Counted from the first letter of the stretch, positions 8,618-17,802 are shown. The stretch: DNA of 64,000 nucleotides from Mesorhizobium sp. M4B.F.Ca.ET.203.01.1.1 (GCF_004791025.1 NZ_SRUO01000003.1:496001-560000), one strand, 5' to 3'. The notes: generated by a model from the sequence alone, not told the origin. Numbers and translations: made by a program.

Positions 8618-9079
8618 ATGCGAGGACAGGAAGCGCGCGAGCAGGCCGGGCGCAAGGCGGCGATGGCGACGCTGGCGCAGTCCGGCGGCGACGAGCTCGC
8701 CCGGCTTTGGAACGAGGCCGGCCTGCCCCTGGAGGCCGAACTCTTGCGCGGCCCCGAAACCGGCCTGGTGACGGTGCGCGGCCGCATCGGCGGCGGCGGC
8801 GCGCCCTTCAATGTCGGCGAGGCGACGGTCACCCGCGCCACGGTGCGCCTGCCCTCCGGCCAGGTCGGCCATAGCTATGCGCTCGGACGCGACAGGCAGA
8901 AGGCGAAGCTGGCCGCGATCGCCGACGCGCTCTGGCAGGACCCGGCCCATCGCGACGTTGTCGAGACCAGGGTGATCGCGCCGCTGCGTACGGTGCTTGC
9001 CGAGGCGCACGAAAAACGTCGCGCCGAGACAGCGGCTACGAAAGTGGATTTCTTCACCATGGTGCGCGGAGAGGACTGA
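8618..9079 (+). CDS. phnG: Phosphonate C-P lyase system protein PhnG
   Basis: 153 residues, the family's usual size. Characteristic segments include GLVTVRGRIGGGGAPFNVGEATVTRA and GHSYALGRDRQKAKLAAIADAL. PhnG is part of the PhnGHIJ core complex that couples phosphonate to ATP-derived ribose before C-P bond cleavage. It is the first gene of the operon and its TGA overlaps the phnH ATG by one base. Confidence 0.95.
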   Translation: MRGQEAREQAGRKAAMATLAQSGGDELARLWNEAGLPLEAELLRGPETGLVTVRGRIGGGGAPFNVGEATVTRATVRLPSGQVGHSYALGRDRQKAKLAAIADALWQDPAHRDVVETRVIAPLRTVLAEAHEKRRAETAATKVDFFTMVRGED

Positions 9080-9684
9080 TGGAGACGCAAGCGATCGAGG
9101 GCGGCTTCGCCGATCCGGTCTTCAATGCCCAGACCGTGTTTCGCGCCGTCATGGACGCCATGGCGCGGCCGGGCAGCGTGCAGCCGCTGCCGGCCCTCGC
9201 CCGCCCGCCGGCGCCGCTGTCGGCGACATCGGGCGCCGTGGCGCTGGCGCTCTGCGACAACGACACGCCGCTCTGGCTCGATCCAGCCCTGCAGGCCGAG
9301 GCGCCGGTCAGATCCTGGCTCGGCTTCCACACCGGCGCGCCGCTCGCCAACACGCCGGCCGACGCGCATTTCGCCATTATAGCCAGGCCGGCCGAGATGA
9401 TGGCGCTGGATGGCTTTTCGCAAGGCACGCAGGAATATCCCGACCGCTCGACGACGCTGATCCTCGTCGTCAGCGATCTCGCCTCGGGCGTTCCCCTGCT
9501 GCTCGAAGGCCCGGGCATCGAGAAGATGGCGATGCTCGCGCCGGCCGAGATGCCGCGCCACTTCATCGAGCAGTGGAAGCAGAACAGCCAGCGCTTTCCG
9601 CGCGGCGTCGACATCATCCTGGCAGCACCGGACGGGGTCGCCTGCCTGCCGCGCACCACGCGCATCAAGACGATGGAGGCCTGA
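9079..9684 (+). CDS. phnH: Phosphonate C-P lyase system protein PhnH
   Basis: 201 residues, matching PhnH length. It has the opening GFADPVFNAQTVFRAVMDAMARPG and an Ala/Pro-rich middle typical of the family. PhnH is a subunit of the C-P lyase core complex. Translational coupling to phnG (TGATG) and a 1-bp gap to phnI show a single operon. Confidence 0.95.
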   Translation: METQAIEGGFADPVFNAQTVFRAVMDAMARPGSVQPLPALARPPAPLSATSGAVALALCDNDTPLWLDPALQAEAPVRSWLGFHTGAPLANTPADAHFAIIARPAEMMALDGFSQGTQEYPDRSTTLILVVSDLASGVPLLLEGPGIEKMAMLAPAEMPRHFIEQWKQNSQRFPRGVDIILAAPDGVACLPRTTRIKTMEA

Positions 9685-9685
9685 C

Positions 9686-10798
9686 ATGTATGTCGCGGTG
9701 AAAGGCGGCGAGGCCGCGATTGCCAATGCGCACCGCCTGCTCGCCGATCGCCGTCGCGGCGACCGCACGGTGCCGGCGCTGCGCCTCGACCAGGTCGTCG
9801 AGCAGCTGGCGCTCGGCGTCGACAGGGTGATGAGCGAGGGTTCGCTCTACGACCGCGAGCTGGCAGCACTTGCCATCGTCCAGGCGCGCGGCGACATGAT
9901 CGAGGCGATCTTTCTCATCCGCGCCTATCGCACCACGCTGCCGCGCTTCGGCTACACCAGGCCGGCCGATACCGCCGCTATGCTGATCGAGCGGCGCGTG
10001 TCGGCAACCTACAAGGACCTGCCCGGCGGCCAGCTGCTCGGCCCGACCTTCGACTACACCCACCGGCTGCTCGATCCCGAGCTTGCCGCCGGCGGCGACG
10101 TCGCCGAGCCCATGCAACGTGCCACCGAGGCCGAGCCCATGCCGCGCGTCTCGGCGATCCTCGCCCGCGAGGGCCTGATCGAGGCCGATGGCGACATGCC
10201 CGGCGAGCATGTTCCCGGCGACATCACCCGCGAGCCGCTGCAGTTCCCGATGGCGCGTGACGTCCGCTTGCAGGCGCTGTCGCGCGGCGACGAGGGTTTT
10301 CTGCTGGCGCTCGGCTATTCCACCCAGCGCGGCTATGCCCGCAACCACCCCTTTGTCGGCGAGGTCCGTGTCGGCGAGGTCGAGCTGGAGCTCGACGTGC
10401 CGGAACTGCCTTTCGCCGTGCCGCTCGGCGCGATCCGCGTCACCGAATGCCAGATGGTCAACCAGTTCAAGGGCTCGGCCAAGGCGCCGCCGCAATTCAC
10501 CCGCGGCTACGGCCTGGTCTTCGGCCAGAGCGAGCGCAAGGCGATGGCGATGGCGCTCTGCGACCGTGCCTTGCGGGCCAGCGAACTCGGCGAGGACGTC
10601 GTCGCCGCCGCGCAGGACGAGGAGTTCATCATCTCGCATTCCGACAATGTCCAGGCGACCGGCTTCGTCGAGCATCTGAAGCTGCCGCACTATGTCGACT
10701 TCCAGGCCGAACTCGATCTGGTGCGCCGCATGCGCGCCGAGCACGACGCGCGTGAAAATCACCGCACTGGCGATGAGAAGCGCGAGGCCGCCGAATGA
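9686..10798 (+). CDS. phnI: Phosphonate C-P lyase system protein PhnI
   Basis: 370 residues. The start MYVAVKGGEAAIANAH and the internal LREG-like and TRGYGLVFGQSERKAMAMAL stretches are PhnI hallmarks. PhnI displaces adenine from ATP to join phosphonate to ribose triphosphate, assisted by PhnG, PhnH and PhnL. The end overlaps the fosX start by 4 bp. Confidence 0.95.
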   Translation: MYVAVKGGEAAIANAHRLLADRRRGDRTVPALRLDQVVEQLALGVDRVMSEGSLYDRELAALAIVQARGDMIEAIFLIRAYRTTLPRFGYTRPADTAAMLIERRVSATYKDLPGGQLLGPTFDYTHRLLDPELAAGGDVAEPMQRATEAEPMPRVSAILAREGLIEADGDMPGEHVPGDITREPLQFPMARDVRLQALSRGDEGFLLALGYSTQRGYARNHPFVGEVRVGEVELELDVPELPFAVPLGAIRVTECQMVNQFKGSAKAPPQFTRGYGLVFGQSERKAMAMALCDRALRASELGEDVVAAAQDEEFIISHSDNVQATGFVEHLKLPHYVDFQAELDLVRRMRAEHDARENHRTGDEKREAAE

Positions 10799-11214
10799 TC
10801 GAGGGCCTCTCCCACATGACCTTCGTCGTGCGCGACCTCGACCGCATGGGCGAGATCCTGACCGGCGTCTTCGGCGCGCGCGAGGTCTATGACAGCGGCG
10901 CCCGGCAGTTCTCGCTATCGCGCGAGAAATTCTTCCTGATCGGCGATCTCTGGATCGCCATCATGCAAGGCGAGCCACTCAACGATCGGAGCTACAACCA
11001 CGTCGGCTTCAAGATCGACGAGAGCGATTTCGACCGCTACGTCGACCGTGTCAGAAAGCTCGGGCTCGACATGCGCCCGCCGCGCCCGCGTGTCGAGGGC
11101 GAAGGCCGCTCGATCTATTTCCACGACCATGACAACCATCTGTTCGAGCTGCACACCGGCACGCTGGCCGAGCGGCTGACGCGCTACGCCAGGGAATTGG
11201 AGGTCGTGCAATGA
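10795..11214 (+). CDS. fosX: FosX-type fosfomycin epoxide hydrolase in the C-P lyase operon
   Basis: 139 residues, vicinal-oxygen-chelate fold. The metal ligands of the FosX family are all present at the expected positions: His7, His69 and Glu118, with the general base Glu44. In Mesorhizobium loti a FosX gene is known inside the phn operon and the enzyme is a poor fosfomycin hydrolase, so a role in phosphonate catabolism has been proposed. The 4-bp overlap with phnI means it is translated with the C-P lyase proteins, which supports the catabolic reading. Confidence 0.88.
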   Translation: MIEGLSHMTFVVRDLDRMGEILTGVFGAREVYDSGARQFSLSREKFFLIGDLWIAIMQGEPLNDRSYNHVGFKIDESDFDRYVDRVRKLGLDMRPPRPRVEGEGRSIYFHDHDNHLFELHTGTLAERLTRYARELEVVQ

Positions 11215-11216
11215 GC

Positions 11217-11423
11217 TCAGCTGTCTCCGCCACCGTGACCGGCGTGCCCACCGCCATCGTGTCCACTGTGGCCCTCGTAGCCACCACCGCCGCCGTACCA
11301 ACCTTCGGAATTGTTGGAACCTTCCCTTGGCGCCGGAAAAATCGTGCGCCGAAGAAAAAAGACGACCGCGCCGGCGAACGCCAGCAACACGATCCCGAGG
11401 TGCATCCAGCCGGCAGAGTTCAT
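11217..11423 (-). CDS. Small Gly/His-rich single-span membrane protein, antisense within the phn operon
   Basis: 68 residues from the ATG at 11423. There is one clear membrane segment (HLGIVLLAFAGAVVFFL) followed by RR, then a Gly/His-rich tail ending GHAGHGGGDS. Length, amino-acid bias and the positive-inside RR pattern argue for a real gene rather than a shadow. It fills the gap between fosX and phnJ on the opposite strand. A longer frame reaches 11537 but runs into phnJ. The His/Gly tail could bind metal; function is unknown. The competing plus-strand frame has no recognisable features. Confidence 0.5.
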   Translation of the reverse strand: MNSAGWMHLGIVLLAFAGAVVFFLRRTIFPAPREGSNNSEGWYGGGGGYEGHSGHDGGGHAGHGGGDS

Positions 11424-11488
11424 GTCGATCCAGTCCGGTTTCCACGCCTTGCAAGTCAATTCGGTAGCACGGAGCGGATGGTATAGCC

Positions 11489-12388
11489 ATGACCGACATC
11501 GCCACCTACAACTTCGCCTATCTCGACGAACAGACAAAGCGGATGATCCGCCGCGCCATCCTCAAGGGCATCGCCATCCCCGGCTACCAGGTGCCCTTCG
11601 CCTCGCGCGAGATGCCGATGCCCTATGGCTGGGGCACCGGCGGCGTTCAGGTCACCGCTTCGATCATCGGCCCGGACGACGTGCTGAAGGTCATCGACCA
11701 GGGCGCCGACGACACCACCAATGCCGTCTCGATCCGCGCCTTCTTCAAGAAGGTCGCCAATGTCGCGGTGACTACCGACACCGCCAGCGCCACCATCATC
11801 CAGACCCGACATCGCATCCCCGAGCATCCGCTCAACGCAGGCCAAATTCTGGTCTATCAGGTGCCGATCCCCGAGCCGCTGCGCTTCCTGGAGCCGCGCG
11901 AGACCGAAACGCGCAAGATGCATGCGCTTGAGGAATACGGCCTGATGCATGTCAAACTCTACGAGGACATCGCCAGGCACGGCCGCATCGCCACCACCTA
12001 CGCCTATCCGGTCAAGGTCGAGGGCCGTTATGTGATGGACCCGTCGCCGACGCCGAAATTCGACAATCCGAAAATGCATCGGTCGCCGGCTTTGCAGTTG
12101 TTCGGCGCCGGCCGCGAAAAGCGCATCTATGCCGTGCCGCCATTCACCGACGTGGTCAGCCTCGACTTCGAGGACCATCCGTTCGAGGTGCAGACCTTCG
12201 ACCAGCCCTGCGCGCTCTGCGCGGCGGAGAATGTCTATCTCGACGAGGTCATCCTCGACGACCGTGGCGGCCACATGTTCGTCTGCTCCGACACCGACCA
12301 CTGCGAGAAGCGGCGTGAGGAAGGCCATCGCGGCCACCTAGCGCCTGACGCCCAACTTGCTCTCGAAAGAACGGAGCCGGCCGAATGA
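11489..12388 (+). CDS. phnJ: Alpha-D-ribose 1-methylphosphonate 5-phosphate C-P lyase PhnJ
   Basis: 299 residues. The radical-SAM/iron-sulfur cysteines fall at Cys241, Cys244, Cys266 and Cys272, the same numbering as the well-studied enteric PhnJ, within CALCAAEN and CSDTDHC. PhnJ breaks the carbon-phosphorus bond, releasing the alkane. It is separated from fosX by a 274-bp gap that contains the antisense small gene, and it overlaps phnK by 4 bp. Confidence 0.96.
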   Translation: MTDIATYNFAYLDEQTKRMIRRAILKGIAIPGYQVPFASREMPMPYGWGTGGVQVTASIIGPDDVLKVIDQGADDTTNAVSIRAFFKKVANVAVTTDTASATIIQTRHRIPEHPLNAGQILVYQVPIPEPLRFLEPRETETRKMHALEEYGLMHVKLYEDIARHGRIATTYAYPVKVEGRYVMDPSPTPKFDNPKMHRSPALQLFGAGREKRIYAVPPFTDVVSLDFEDHPFEVQTFDQPCALCAAENVYLDEVILDDRGGHMFVCSDTDHCEKRREEGHRGHLAPDAQLALERTEPAE

Positions 12389-13161
12389 CCGACGAACCGC
12401 TGCTGCGCGTCTCGGCGCTGTCCAAATTCTACGGCTCGCGCGTCGGCTGCGAGACTGTCAGTTTCGACCTCTGGCCGGGCGAGGTGCTGGCGGTGGTCGG
12501 TGAATCCGGCTCCGGCAAAACGACGCTGCTCAACTGCCTGTCGACCCGGCTGCTGCCCTCTTCCGGCACCGCCAGCTACCGCATGCGTGACGGCCAATGG
12601 CGCGAGCTTTACCGCATGAGCGAGGCCGAGCGTCGTTTCCTGATGCGCACCGACTGGGGTTTTGTCCACCAGAACCCGGCCGATGGGCTGCGCATGACGG
12701 TGTCTGCCGGCGCCAATGTCGGCGAGCGGCTGATGGCCGTCGGCGACCGCCACTACGGAAAAATCCGCGCCACTGCCGTCGACTGGCTGTCGCGCGTCGA
12801 GATCGACGAGGACCGCATCGACGACGAGCCGCGCGCCTTTTCCGGCGGCATGCGCCAGCGCCTGCAGATCGCCCGCAACTTAGTGACTGGGCCGCGCCTG
12901 GTGTTCATGGACGAGCCGACCGGTGGCCTCGACGTCTCGGTGCAGGCGCGCCTGCTCGACCTGCTGCGCGGGCTGGTTACCGACCTTGGCCTGGCGGCCA
13001 TCGTCGTCACCCACGACCTCGCCGTGGCGCGACTTCTGTCGCAGCGCATGATGGTGATGAAGGACGGCCATGTCGTCGAAAGCGGCCTCACCGACCGCGT
13101 GCTGGACGACCCGCGTGCGCCCTATACGCAGTTGCTTGTTTCTTCGATTTTGCAGGTGTGA
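12385..13161 (+). CDS. phnK: Phosphonate C-P lyase system ATPase PhnK
   Basis: 258 residues, one ABC domain. Walker A GESGSGKTT, signature FSGGMRQRLQIARN, Walker B LVFMDEPTGGLDV and the H-loop VTHD are intact. PhnK binds the PhnGHIJ core rather than a membrane permease. It is coupled to phnJ by ATGA. Confidence 0.94.
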   Translation: MTDEPLLRVSALSKFYGSRVGCETVSFDLWPGEVLAVVGESGSGKTTLLNCLSTRLLPSSGTASYRMRDGQWRELYRMSEAERRFLMRTDWGFVHQNPADGLRMTVSAGANVGERLMAVGDRHYGKIRATAVDWLSRVEIDEDRIDDEPRAFSGGMRQRLQIARNLVTGPRLVFMDEPTGGLDVSVQARLLDLLRGLVTDLGLAAIVVTHDLAVARLLSQRMMVMKDGHVVESGLTDRVLDDPRAPYTQLLVSSILQV

Positions 13162-13165
13162 TGAT

Positions 13166-13266
13166 GGCGCCAAGCCACCCCCCTCTGTCACGGGCTATCT
13201 GCAACGTTGGAGATTGGCGAAACCGCACGAGGCCGCCCCTTCTCCCCGTCACTATACGGGGAGAAG
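13166..13266. repeat. Truncated/composite palindromic repeat between phnK and phnL
   Basis: The left part resembles one end of the 160-bp repeats seen at 20209 and 47575 (GGCGCC...CCCCCCTCTGTC). The right part is a perfect 11-bp hairpin, CTTCTCCCCGT / ACGGGGAGAAG (13239-13249 and 13256-13266), as in the second repeat class at 44176 and 59081. It fills most of the 149-bp gap and could lower transcription into phnL. Confidence 0.6.
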
Positions 13267-13310
13267 TGCCATATTCTCCCGCCGATCGGCGACAATAGGA
13301 GAATCTTCTG

Positions 13311-14018
13311 ATGCCCACCCCTCTCGTTGTCTCCGACGTCGCCAAAAGCTTCACCATGCATCTGCGCGATGGCATCCGCTTGCCTGTCGTCGCCGGCGTG
13401 TCGTTCTCGATCCGCGCCGGCGAATGCGCCGTGCTCGGCGGCCCGTCCGGCGCGGGAAAAAGCTCGATCCTGAAGATGCTCTACGGCAACTACGCCGCCG
13501 ACGAAGGCCAGATCATCGTCCAGCACGAGGACGGCCTGATCGATCTCGCCAGCGCCAGCCCGCGCACGGTGCTTGCCGTGCGCCGGCAAACGATCGGCTA
13601 TGTCAGCCAGTTCCTGCGCACCGTGCCGCGCGTCTCGGCCCTCGACGTCGTCGCCGAGCCGCTGGTCGAGCGCGGTGAGGAACGCGAGGCAGCACGAGAC
13701 AAGGCACGCACCTTGCTTACCCACCTCAACCTGCCCGAAAAGCTCTGGACCTTGCCGCCGGCGACCTTCTCCGGCGGCGAACAGCAGCGAGTCAACATCG
13801 CGCGCGGCTTCATCACCGAGCATCCGATCCTGCTGCTCGACGAGCCGACCGCCTCGCTCGATGCCAGGAACCGCGACGTGGTGGTCGAGTTGATCGCCGC
13901 CAAGAAGGCGGCCGGCGTCGCCCTGCTCGGCATCTTCCACGATCAAGACGTGCGCGAGGCGGTCGCCGACCGCGTCATCGACGTCACCGCTTTCGCCGCA
14001 GGCAGGATTGCCGCATGA
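13311..14018 (+). CDS. phnL: Phosphonate C-P lyase system ATPase PhnL
   Basis: 235 residues, one ABC domain with Walker [11 protein letters not shown], signature [14 protein letters not shown] and Walker [19 protein letters not shown] precedes the ATG by seven bases. PhnL acts with PhnI and the core complex. It overlaps the next gene by 4 bp. Confidence 0.93.
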   Translation: MPTPLVVSDVAKSFTMHLRDGIRLPVVAGVSFSIRAGECAVLGGPSGAGKSSILKMLYGNYAADEGQIIVQHEDGLIDLASASPRTVLAVRRQTIGYVSQFLRTVPRVSALDVVAEPLVERGEEREAARDKARTLLTHLNLPEKLWTLPPATFSGGEQQRVNIARGFITEHPILLLDEPTASLDARNRDVVVELIAAKKAAGVALLGIFHDQDVREAVADRVIDVTAFAAGRIAA

Positions 14019-14629
14019 CAAGGAAATTGTCGGAGACGCCGCTGGTTCACCCGACCGCGCAGGTCGAGAACTCGACGCTCGGCCGCTGGACCGAGATCGC
14101 CGACCGCAGCCGGGTTTCGGAAAGCGAGCTCGGCGACTATTCCTATATGATGCAGGACTGCGCCGTCTGGTGCGCGACCATAGGCAAGTTTTCCAACATC
14201 GCGGCCAGCGTGCGCATCAACGCCACCAACCATCCGACCTGGCGGCCGACGCTGCACCACTTCACCTACCGCGCCTCCGACTACTGGGACGATGCCGAGC
14301 ACGAGAACGAGTTTTTCGCGCAGCGCCGCGCCAAGCGCGTCACCATCGGCCATGACACCTGGCTCGGGCATGGCTCCACAATCCTGCCCGGCGTCACCGT
14401 CGGCGACGGCGCGGCGGTCGGCGCGGGCGCCGTGGTGTCGAAGGATGTCGCGCCCTACACCATCGTCGGCGGCGTGCCGGCGAAGCCGATCCGCGAGCGC
14501 TTCGACCGTCGCACCGCCGAGCGCTACCAGGCGCTCGCCTGGTGGGACTGGGACCATGCCCGGTTGCGCGCGTCGCTCGACGATTTTCGCGCGCTTTCGG
14601 CAGAGGCTTTCCTGGAGAGGTATGGTTGA
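14015..14629 (+). CDS. Hexapeptide-repeat acetyltransferase of the phosphonate operon
   Basis: 204 residues with left-handed beta-helix hexad repeats ([22 protein letters not shown] and following) and the terminal [14 protein letters not shown] of xenobiotic/chloramphenicol acetyltransferase-like proteins. A member of this family is common directly after phnL in Rhizobiales. Its substrate is uncertain; detoxifying aminoalkylphosphonates by N-acetylation is a known role for PhnO-type enzymes, so a similar role is plausible. It is coupled to phnL by an ATGA overlap. Confidence 0.85.
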   Translation: MTRKLSETPLVHPTAQVENSTLGRWTEIADRSRVSESELGDYSYMMQDCAVWCATIGKFSNIAASVRINATNHPTWRPTLHHFTYRASDYWDDAEHENEFFAQRRAKRVTIGHDTWLGHGSTILPGVTVGDGAAVGAGAVVSKDVAPYTIVGGVPAKPIRERFDRRTAERYQALAWWDWDHARLRASLDDFRALSAEAFLERYG

Positions 14630-14719
14630 CATTCACGGGAACGTGGTGTGGTCGTACAGTAATTTAATCTCGCTATATCAAACATCTCCTAGGCCAGTCG
14701 TGTGGAAGGAGATCATTTC

Positions 14720-14911
14720 GTGGCTATACTGTTTATACCGGCGTGCATTGGGTTGGCGCTGGTTGTATTGGGGATTTGGGTCGTTCGGAGCCAGGTAAAC
14801 CGCTGGAGTCGGTCCGACCGAGTCTCGTCCATTGTCTTGACCATCTTGGGCTTGGGCCTGGCAGCGGTAGGGGTGCTAATTCTCTTCGTGTTGGCGCCCA
14901 TCTCCCGGTAG
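14720..14911 (+). CDS. Small two-helix membrane protein
   Basis: 63 residues from the GTG at 14720, chosen because AAGGAG (14706-14711) lies eight bases upstream. Two hydrophobic helices (ILFIPACIGLALVVLGIWVV and IVLTILGLGLAAVGVLILFV) flank a short basic loop (RSQVNRWSRSDR). The surrounding 400 bp is visibly less GC-rich than the phn genes on either side and is probably an insertion relative to the operon. No function can be assigned. Confidence 0.5.
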   Translation: MAILFIPACIGLALVVLGIWVVRSQVNRWSRSDRVSSIVLTILGLGLAAVGVLILFVLAPISR

Positions 14912-15030
14912 AACTGCCTCAACTGCTAGTGAGACCGCTAGCTTCGATACCTATGCCCAGGACGACGCCCCTAGATTCACATCTTTGACATACGAGTCGG
15001 ACAAGAGGCGATCTCGCCAGGGAGATCGCC

Positions 15031-15740
15031 ATGCTCGACAAAGCCAGACCCTCGCTCGCCGGCTTCTTCGAAGGCACCAACCCCGCGCCGCCGGTGCATC
15101 TCGGCACCCGCTACGACACGGCGGGCAATTCCTGTTCGAGCCTGGCAACACCGTTGTCTCCCATCTCGTAGCCGGCTCACCCTCCGAAGCCGCTGTAGTC
15201 GCAGTGCGCGAGCGCATGCGCGCCATGCCCGACGCCGACCGGCTTGTCTTCACCCCGGTCTCCAGCCTGCATATGACGCTGTTCCAGGGCATCATCGAGC
15301 GCCGCCGCCGGCTCCCCTATTGGCCTCGGGATGTGCCGCTCGACACCAGCATCGACGACATGACCCGCCTTTATCTGGAGCGCCTGAAGGGCTTCGCGGG
15401 GAGCGGCGCGTTCAGGGTCAAGGCCATCGGTATCACCCCGAACGGCCTCACCGTCGCCGGCGCCTCGGAGGAAGACCGGCGCATCCTCCAGGCCTGGCGC
15501 GACGCGCTGTCGGTGCCCTTCGGCTATCGCCATCCCGACCATGACACCTACGTCTTCCACATCACCTTCGCCTACCAGATCCGCCGCCTTGCCGACGAGC
15601 GGGCGGCGGCGTGGCAGGATCTGTTCGATGACTGCCTGTCCTTCCTCGACCGCGAGGCGCCGGTCATCGAACTCCACCCGGCGGCCTTTTGCAGCTTCCG
15701 TGACATGGAGCATTTCGAGGAGCTCCTGGTCCTCGGCTGA
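15031..15740 (+). pseudogene. DUF1868-family 2H phosphoesterase-like protein, frameshifted
   Basis: From the ATG at 15031 (GGAG seven to ten bases upstream) the protein reads LAGFFEGTNPAPPVHLGTRY, then loses frame near 15129. The rest of the family sequence (FLFEPGNTVVSHL onward) continues in another frame to 15740. One missing T in the AATTCC at 15127-15132 would restore a full-length protein. Both H-x-T motifs of 2H phosphoesterases are present (HMTLF, HITFA). Either a true frameshift or a sequencing error explains it. It closes the phn operon segment before phnC. Confidence 0.75.
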
Positions 15741-15775
15741 TGACTGCTACCGCGCAGCTGTGGGCGGTAACAAAA

Positions 15776-15792
15776 CTGACATCAATCCGACA
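15776..15792 (+). promoter_or_regulatory. Pho box upstream of phnC
   Basis: CTGACAT - CAAT - CCGACA gives two 7-bp direct half-sites four bases apart, close to the PhoB consensus (CTGTCAT-n4-CTGTCAT). It lies 72 bp before the phnC ATG. It suggests phosphate-starvation control of phosphonate/phosphate uptake, as known for phoCDET of Sinorhizobium. Confidence 0.6.
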
Positions 15793-15863
15793 CCGCAGGT
15801 TCATGGGGCTGCGCTAGCCAAGGTTAACAGACCCTGTAACCGACTGGACTGGAGCCTAGCCCC

Positions 15864-16721
15864 ATGTCAGCAGCCTCTGCCACGCTCGAAATCCGCGGTG
15901 TCAGCCGACGATTCGGCAAGAACACCGCCGTCAGCGCCGTCGACCTGTCGATCCCGCAGGGCCAGATGGTCGGCATCATCGGCCGTTCCGGCGCCGGCAA
16001 GTCGACGCTTCTGCGCATGATCAACCGTCTCATCGACCCCAGCCAGGGGTCGATTTTTTTTGACGGCGCCGAAGTCTCGGCGCTGCAGGGCTCGCCGCTT
16101 AGGCGCTGGCAGCGCGACTGCGCCATGATCTTCCAGCAGTTCAACCTGGTGCCGCGCCTCGACGTGCTGACCAACGTGCTGCTTGGCCGGCTAAACCACC
16201 GCTCGACGCTGTCCAATCTGTTCGGCATTTTCTCGCGCACCGAATGCGCCGAGGCGGTTGCGGCGCTTGAACGCCTCGACATCGCCCGCACCGCGCTGCA
16301 GCCGGCTGGCACGCTGTCCGGCGGCCAGCAGCAGCGCGTGGCGATCGCGCGCGCCATGATGCAACAGCCGAGGGTGCTGCTCGCCGACGAGCCGATCGCC
16401 TCGCTCGACCCGCTCAACGCCAAGGTGGTGATGGACTCGCTGCAGGACATCAACCTACGCGAAGGCATCACCGTCATCACCAATCTGCACACGCTGGACA
16501 CGGCGCGGGCCTATTGCAACCGCATCATCGGGATGGCCGCCGGCAAGGTCGTGTTCGATGGCGCGCCCGAGGACCTCGACCGCGACGCCGTGCGCCTCGT
16601 CTATGGCGCGGATGCGAATGGCGCCGATATCTCCGAGGCCATCACGTCGACCAGCGTCACCTTCAAGCCGAAGATCACCGCATCCGCCGGACCGCTCGAG
16701 CCCGCATTCCCCGGCTACTAG
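15864..16721 (+). CDS. phnC: Phosphonate ABC transporter ATPase PhnC
   Basis: 285 residues, one ABC domain: Walker [10 protein letters not shown], signature [14 protein letters not shown], Walker [13 protein letters not shown] and NLHT at the H-loop (the usual PhnC variant). The C-terminal extension of about 30 residues has no recognised function. It energises uptake with PhnD and the two PhnE permeases. Confidence 0.93.
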   Translation: MSAASATLEIRGVSRRFGKNTAVSAVDLSIPQGQMVGIIGRSGAGKSTLLRMINRLIDPSQGSIFFDGAEVSALQGSPLRRWQRDCAMIFQQFNLVPRLDVLTNVLLGRLNHRSTLSNLFGIFSRTECAEAVAALERLDIARTALQPAGTLSGGQQQRVAIARAMMQQPRVLLADEPIASLDPLNAKVVMDSLQDINLREGITVITNLHTLDTARAYCNRIIGMAAGKVVFDGAPEDLDRDAVRLVYGADANGADISEAITSTSVTFKPKITASAGPLEPAFPGY

Positions 16722-16883
16722 TCGATGCTTTCGAACCGTCCACGCTGACGAAGAGCGGCAACCGGTTCGGCAAGGATCATGGCCAAGCAAACGAGCAACC
16801 CGGATCGCCCGCCCGCGTCAAAGGCAGCTGTCAAAATTCGAACGTCGCCGGCGCGAGGCCGGAACAACAGGAGAGAGATCCAA

Positions 16884-17792
16884 ATGTTTAGGAAGATGGT
16901 TTTTGGCGCCGTATCACTGCTCGCCATCGCGACGAGCGCCGCTCATGCCGCCGACGTCAAGGAATTCCGCGTCGGCATCCTCGGTGGCGAGAACGAGACG
17001 GACCGGCTGCGCAACTACCAGTGCCTGGCCGACCATTTGAAGGCCGAATTCGGCTTCGAGAAGGTCTCGCTGTTCCCGGCCGCCGACTATGACGGCGTCA
17101 TCCAGGGCCTGCTCGGCGGCACGCTCGACTTCGCCGAGCTCGGCGCTTCCGGCTATGCCAGCGTCTACATCAAGGACCCGAAGGCGGTCACCCCGATCCT
17201 CACCACCCAGCAGACCGACGGCGCCACCGGCTATTATTCGATCGGCCTGGCGTTGAAGTCGTCGGGGATCACCGACATCAAGTCGGCCAAGGGCAAGAAG
17301 CTCGGCTATGCCGATCCGGACTCGACCTCCGGCTACCTGATCCCGCTGACCCAGATCCCTAAGGACACCGGCCAGTCGAACGAAGCCTTCTTCGCCTCGA
17401 CCCAGTTCAATGGCGGCCACGAGAACAACGTTCTCGCCGTCCGCGACGGCAAGGTCGACGTCGCGGTGGACGATTCCTCCGGCATCGGCGATTTCAAGAA
17501 CGGCTACACCTCCGGCACCTTCCACAAGGAAGTCGCCAAGGGCGCCGTCGACCCGAACGACTTCGTCGAGGTCTGGCGCTCCGGCCTGATCCCGAACGGC
17601 CCGCTGGTCGTGCGCACCGCGCTCGGCGACGACATGAAGGCCAAGCTGACCGCGTTCTTCACCGCGCTGCCGACGAAGGACAAGCCCTGCTTCGAGGGCG
17701 TCGAGGGCGGCGACTTCACCGGCTACGTTCCGGTCAAGCCGGACTTCTACAACGTCATCGTCGAAGCCCGCAAAGCCGCCATCGGCGGCTGA
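16884..17792 (+). CDS. phnD: Phosphonate ABC transporter substrate-binding protein PhnD
   Basis: 302 residues starting at the ATG preceded by AGGAG. Signal peptide of about 22 residues ending SAAHA|AD. The mature protein opens FRVGILGGENETDRLRNYQC and contains the phosphate-oxygen-binding SGYASVYI and DSTSGYLIP segments typical of PhnD/PhoD. It is the periplasmic binder of alkylphosphonate, and phosphate in some rhizobia. Confidence 0.93.
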   Translation: MFRKMVFGAVSLLAIATSAAHAADVKEFRVGILGGENETDRLRNYQCLADHLKAEFGFEKVSLFPAADYDGVIQGLLGGTLDFAELGASGYASVYIKDPKAVTPILTTQQTDGATGYYSIGLALKSSGITDIKSAKGKKLGYADPDSTSGYLIPLTQIPKDTGQSNEAFFASTQFNGGHENNVLAVRDGKVDVAVDDSSGIGDFKNGYTSGTFHKEVAKGAVDPNDFVEVWRSGLIPNGPLVVRTALGDDMKAKLTAFFTALPTKDKPCFEGVEGGDFTGYVPVKPDFYNVIVEARKAAIGG

Positions 17793-17802
17793 CGGCATCA
17801 GG

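Noticed and set aside
11211-11486. A plus-strand frame overlapping the fosX stop by ATGA and running to phnJ
   Set aside because: Position suggested an operon gene, but the product shows no family features, whereas the minus strand has a clean membrane helix and Gly/His tail.
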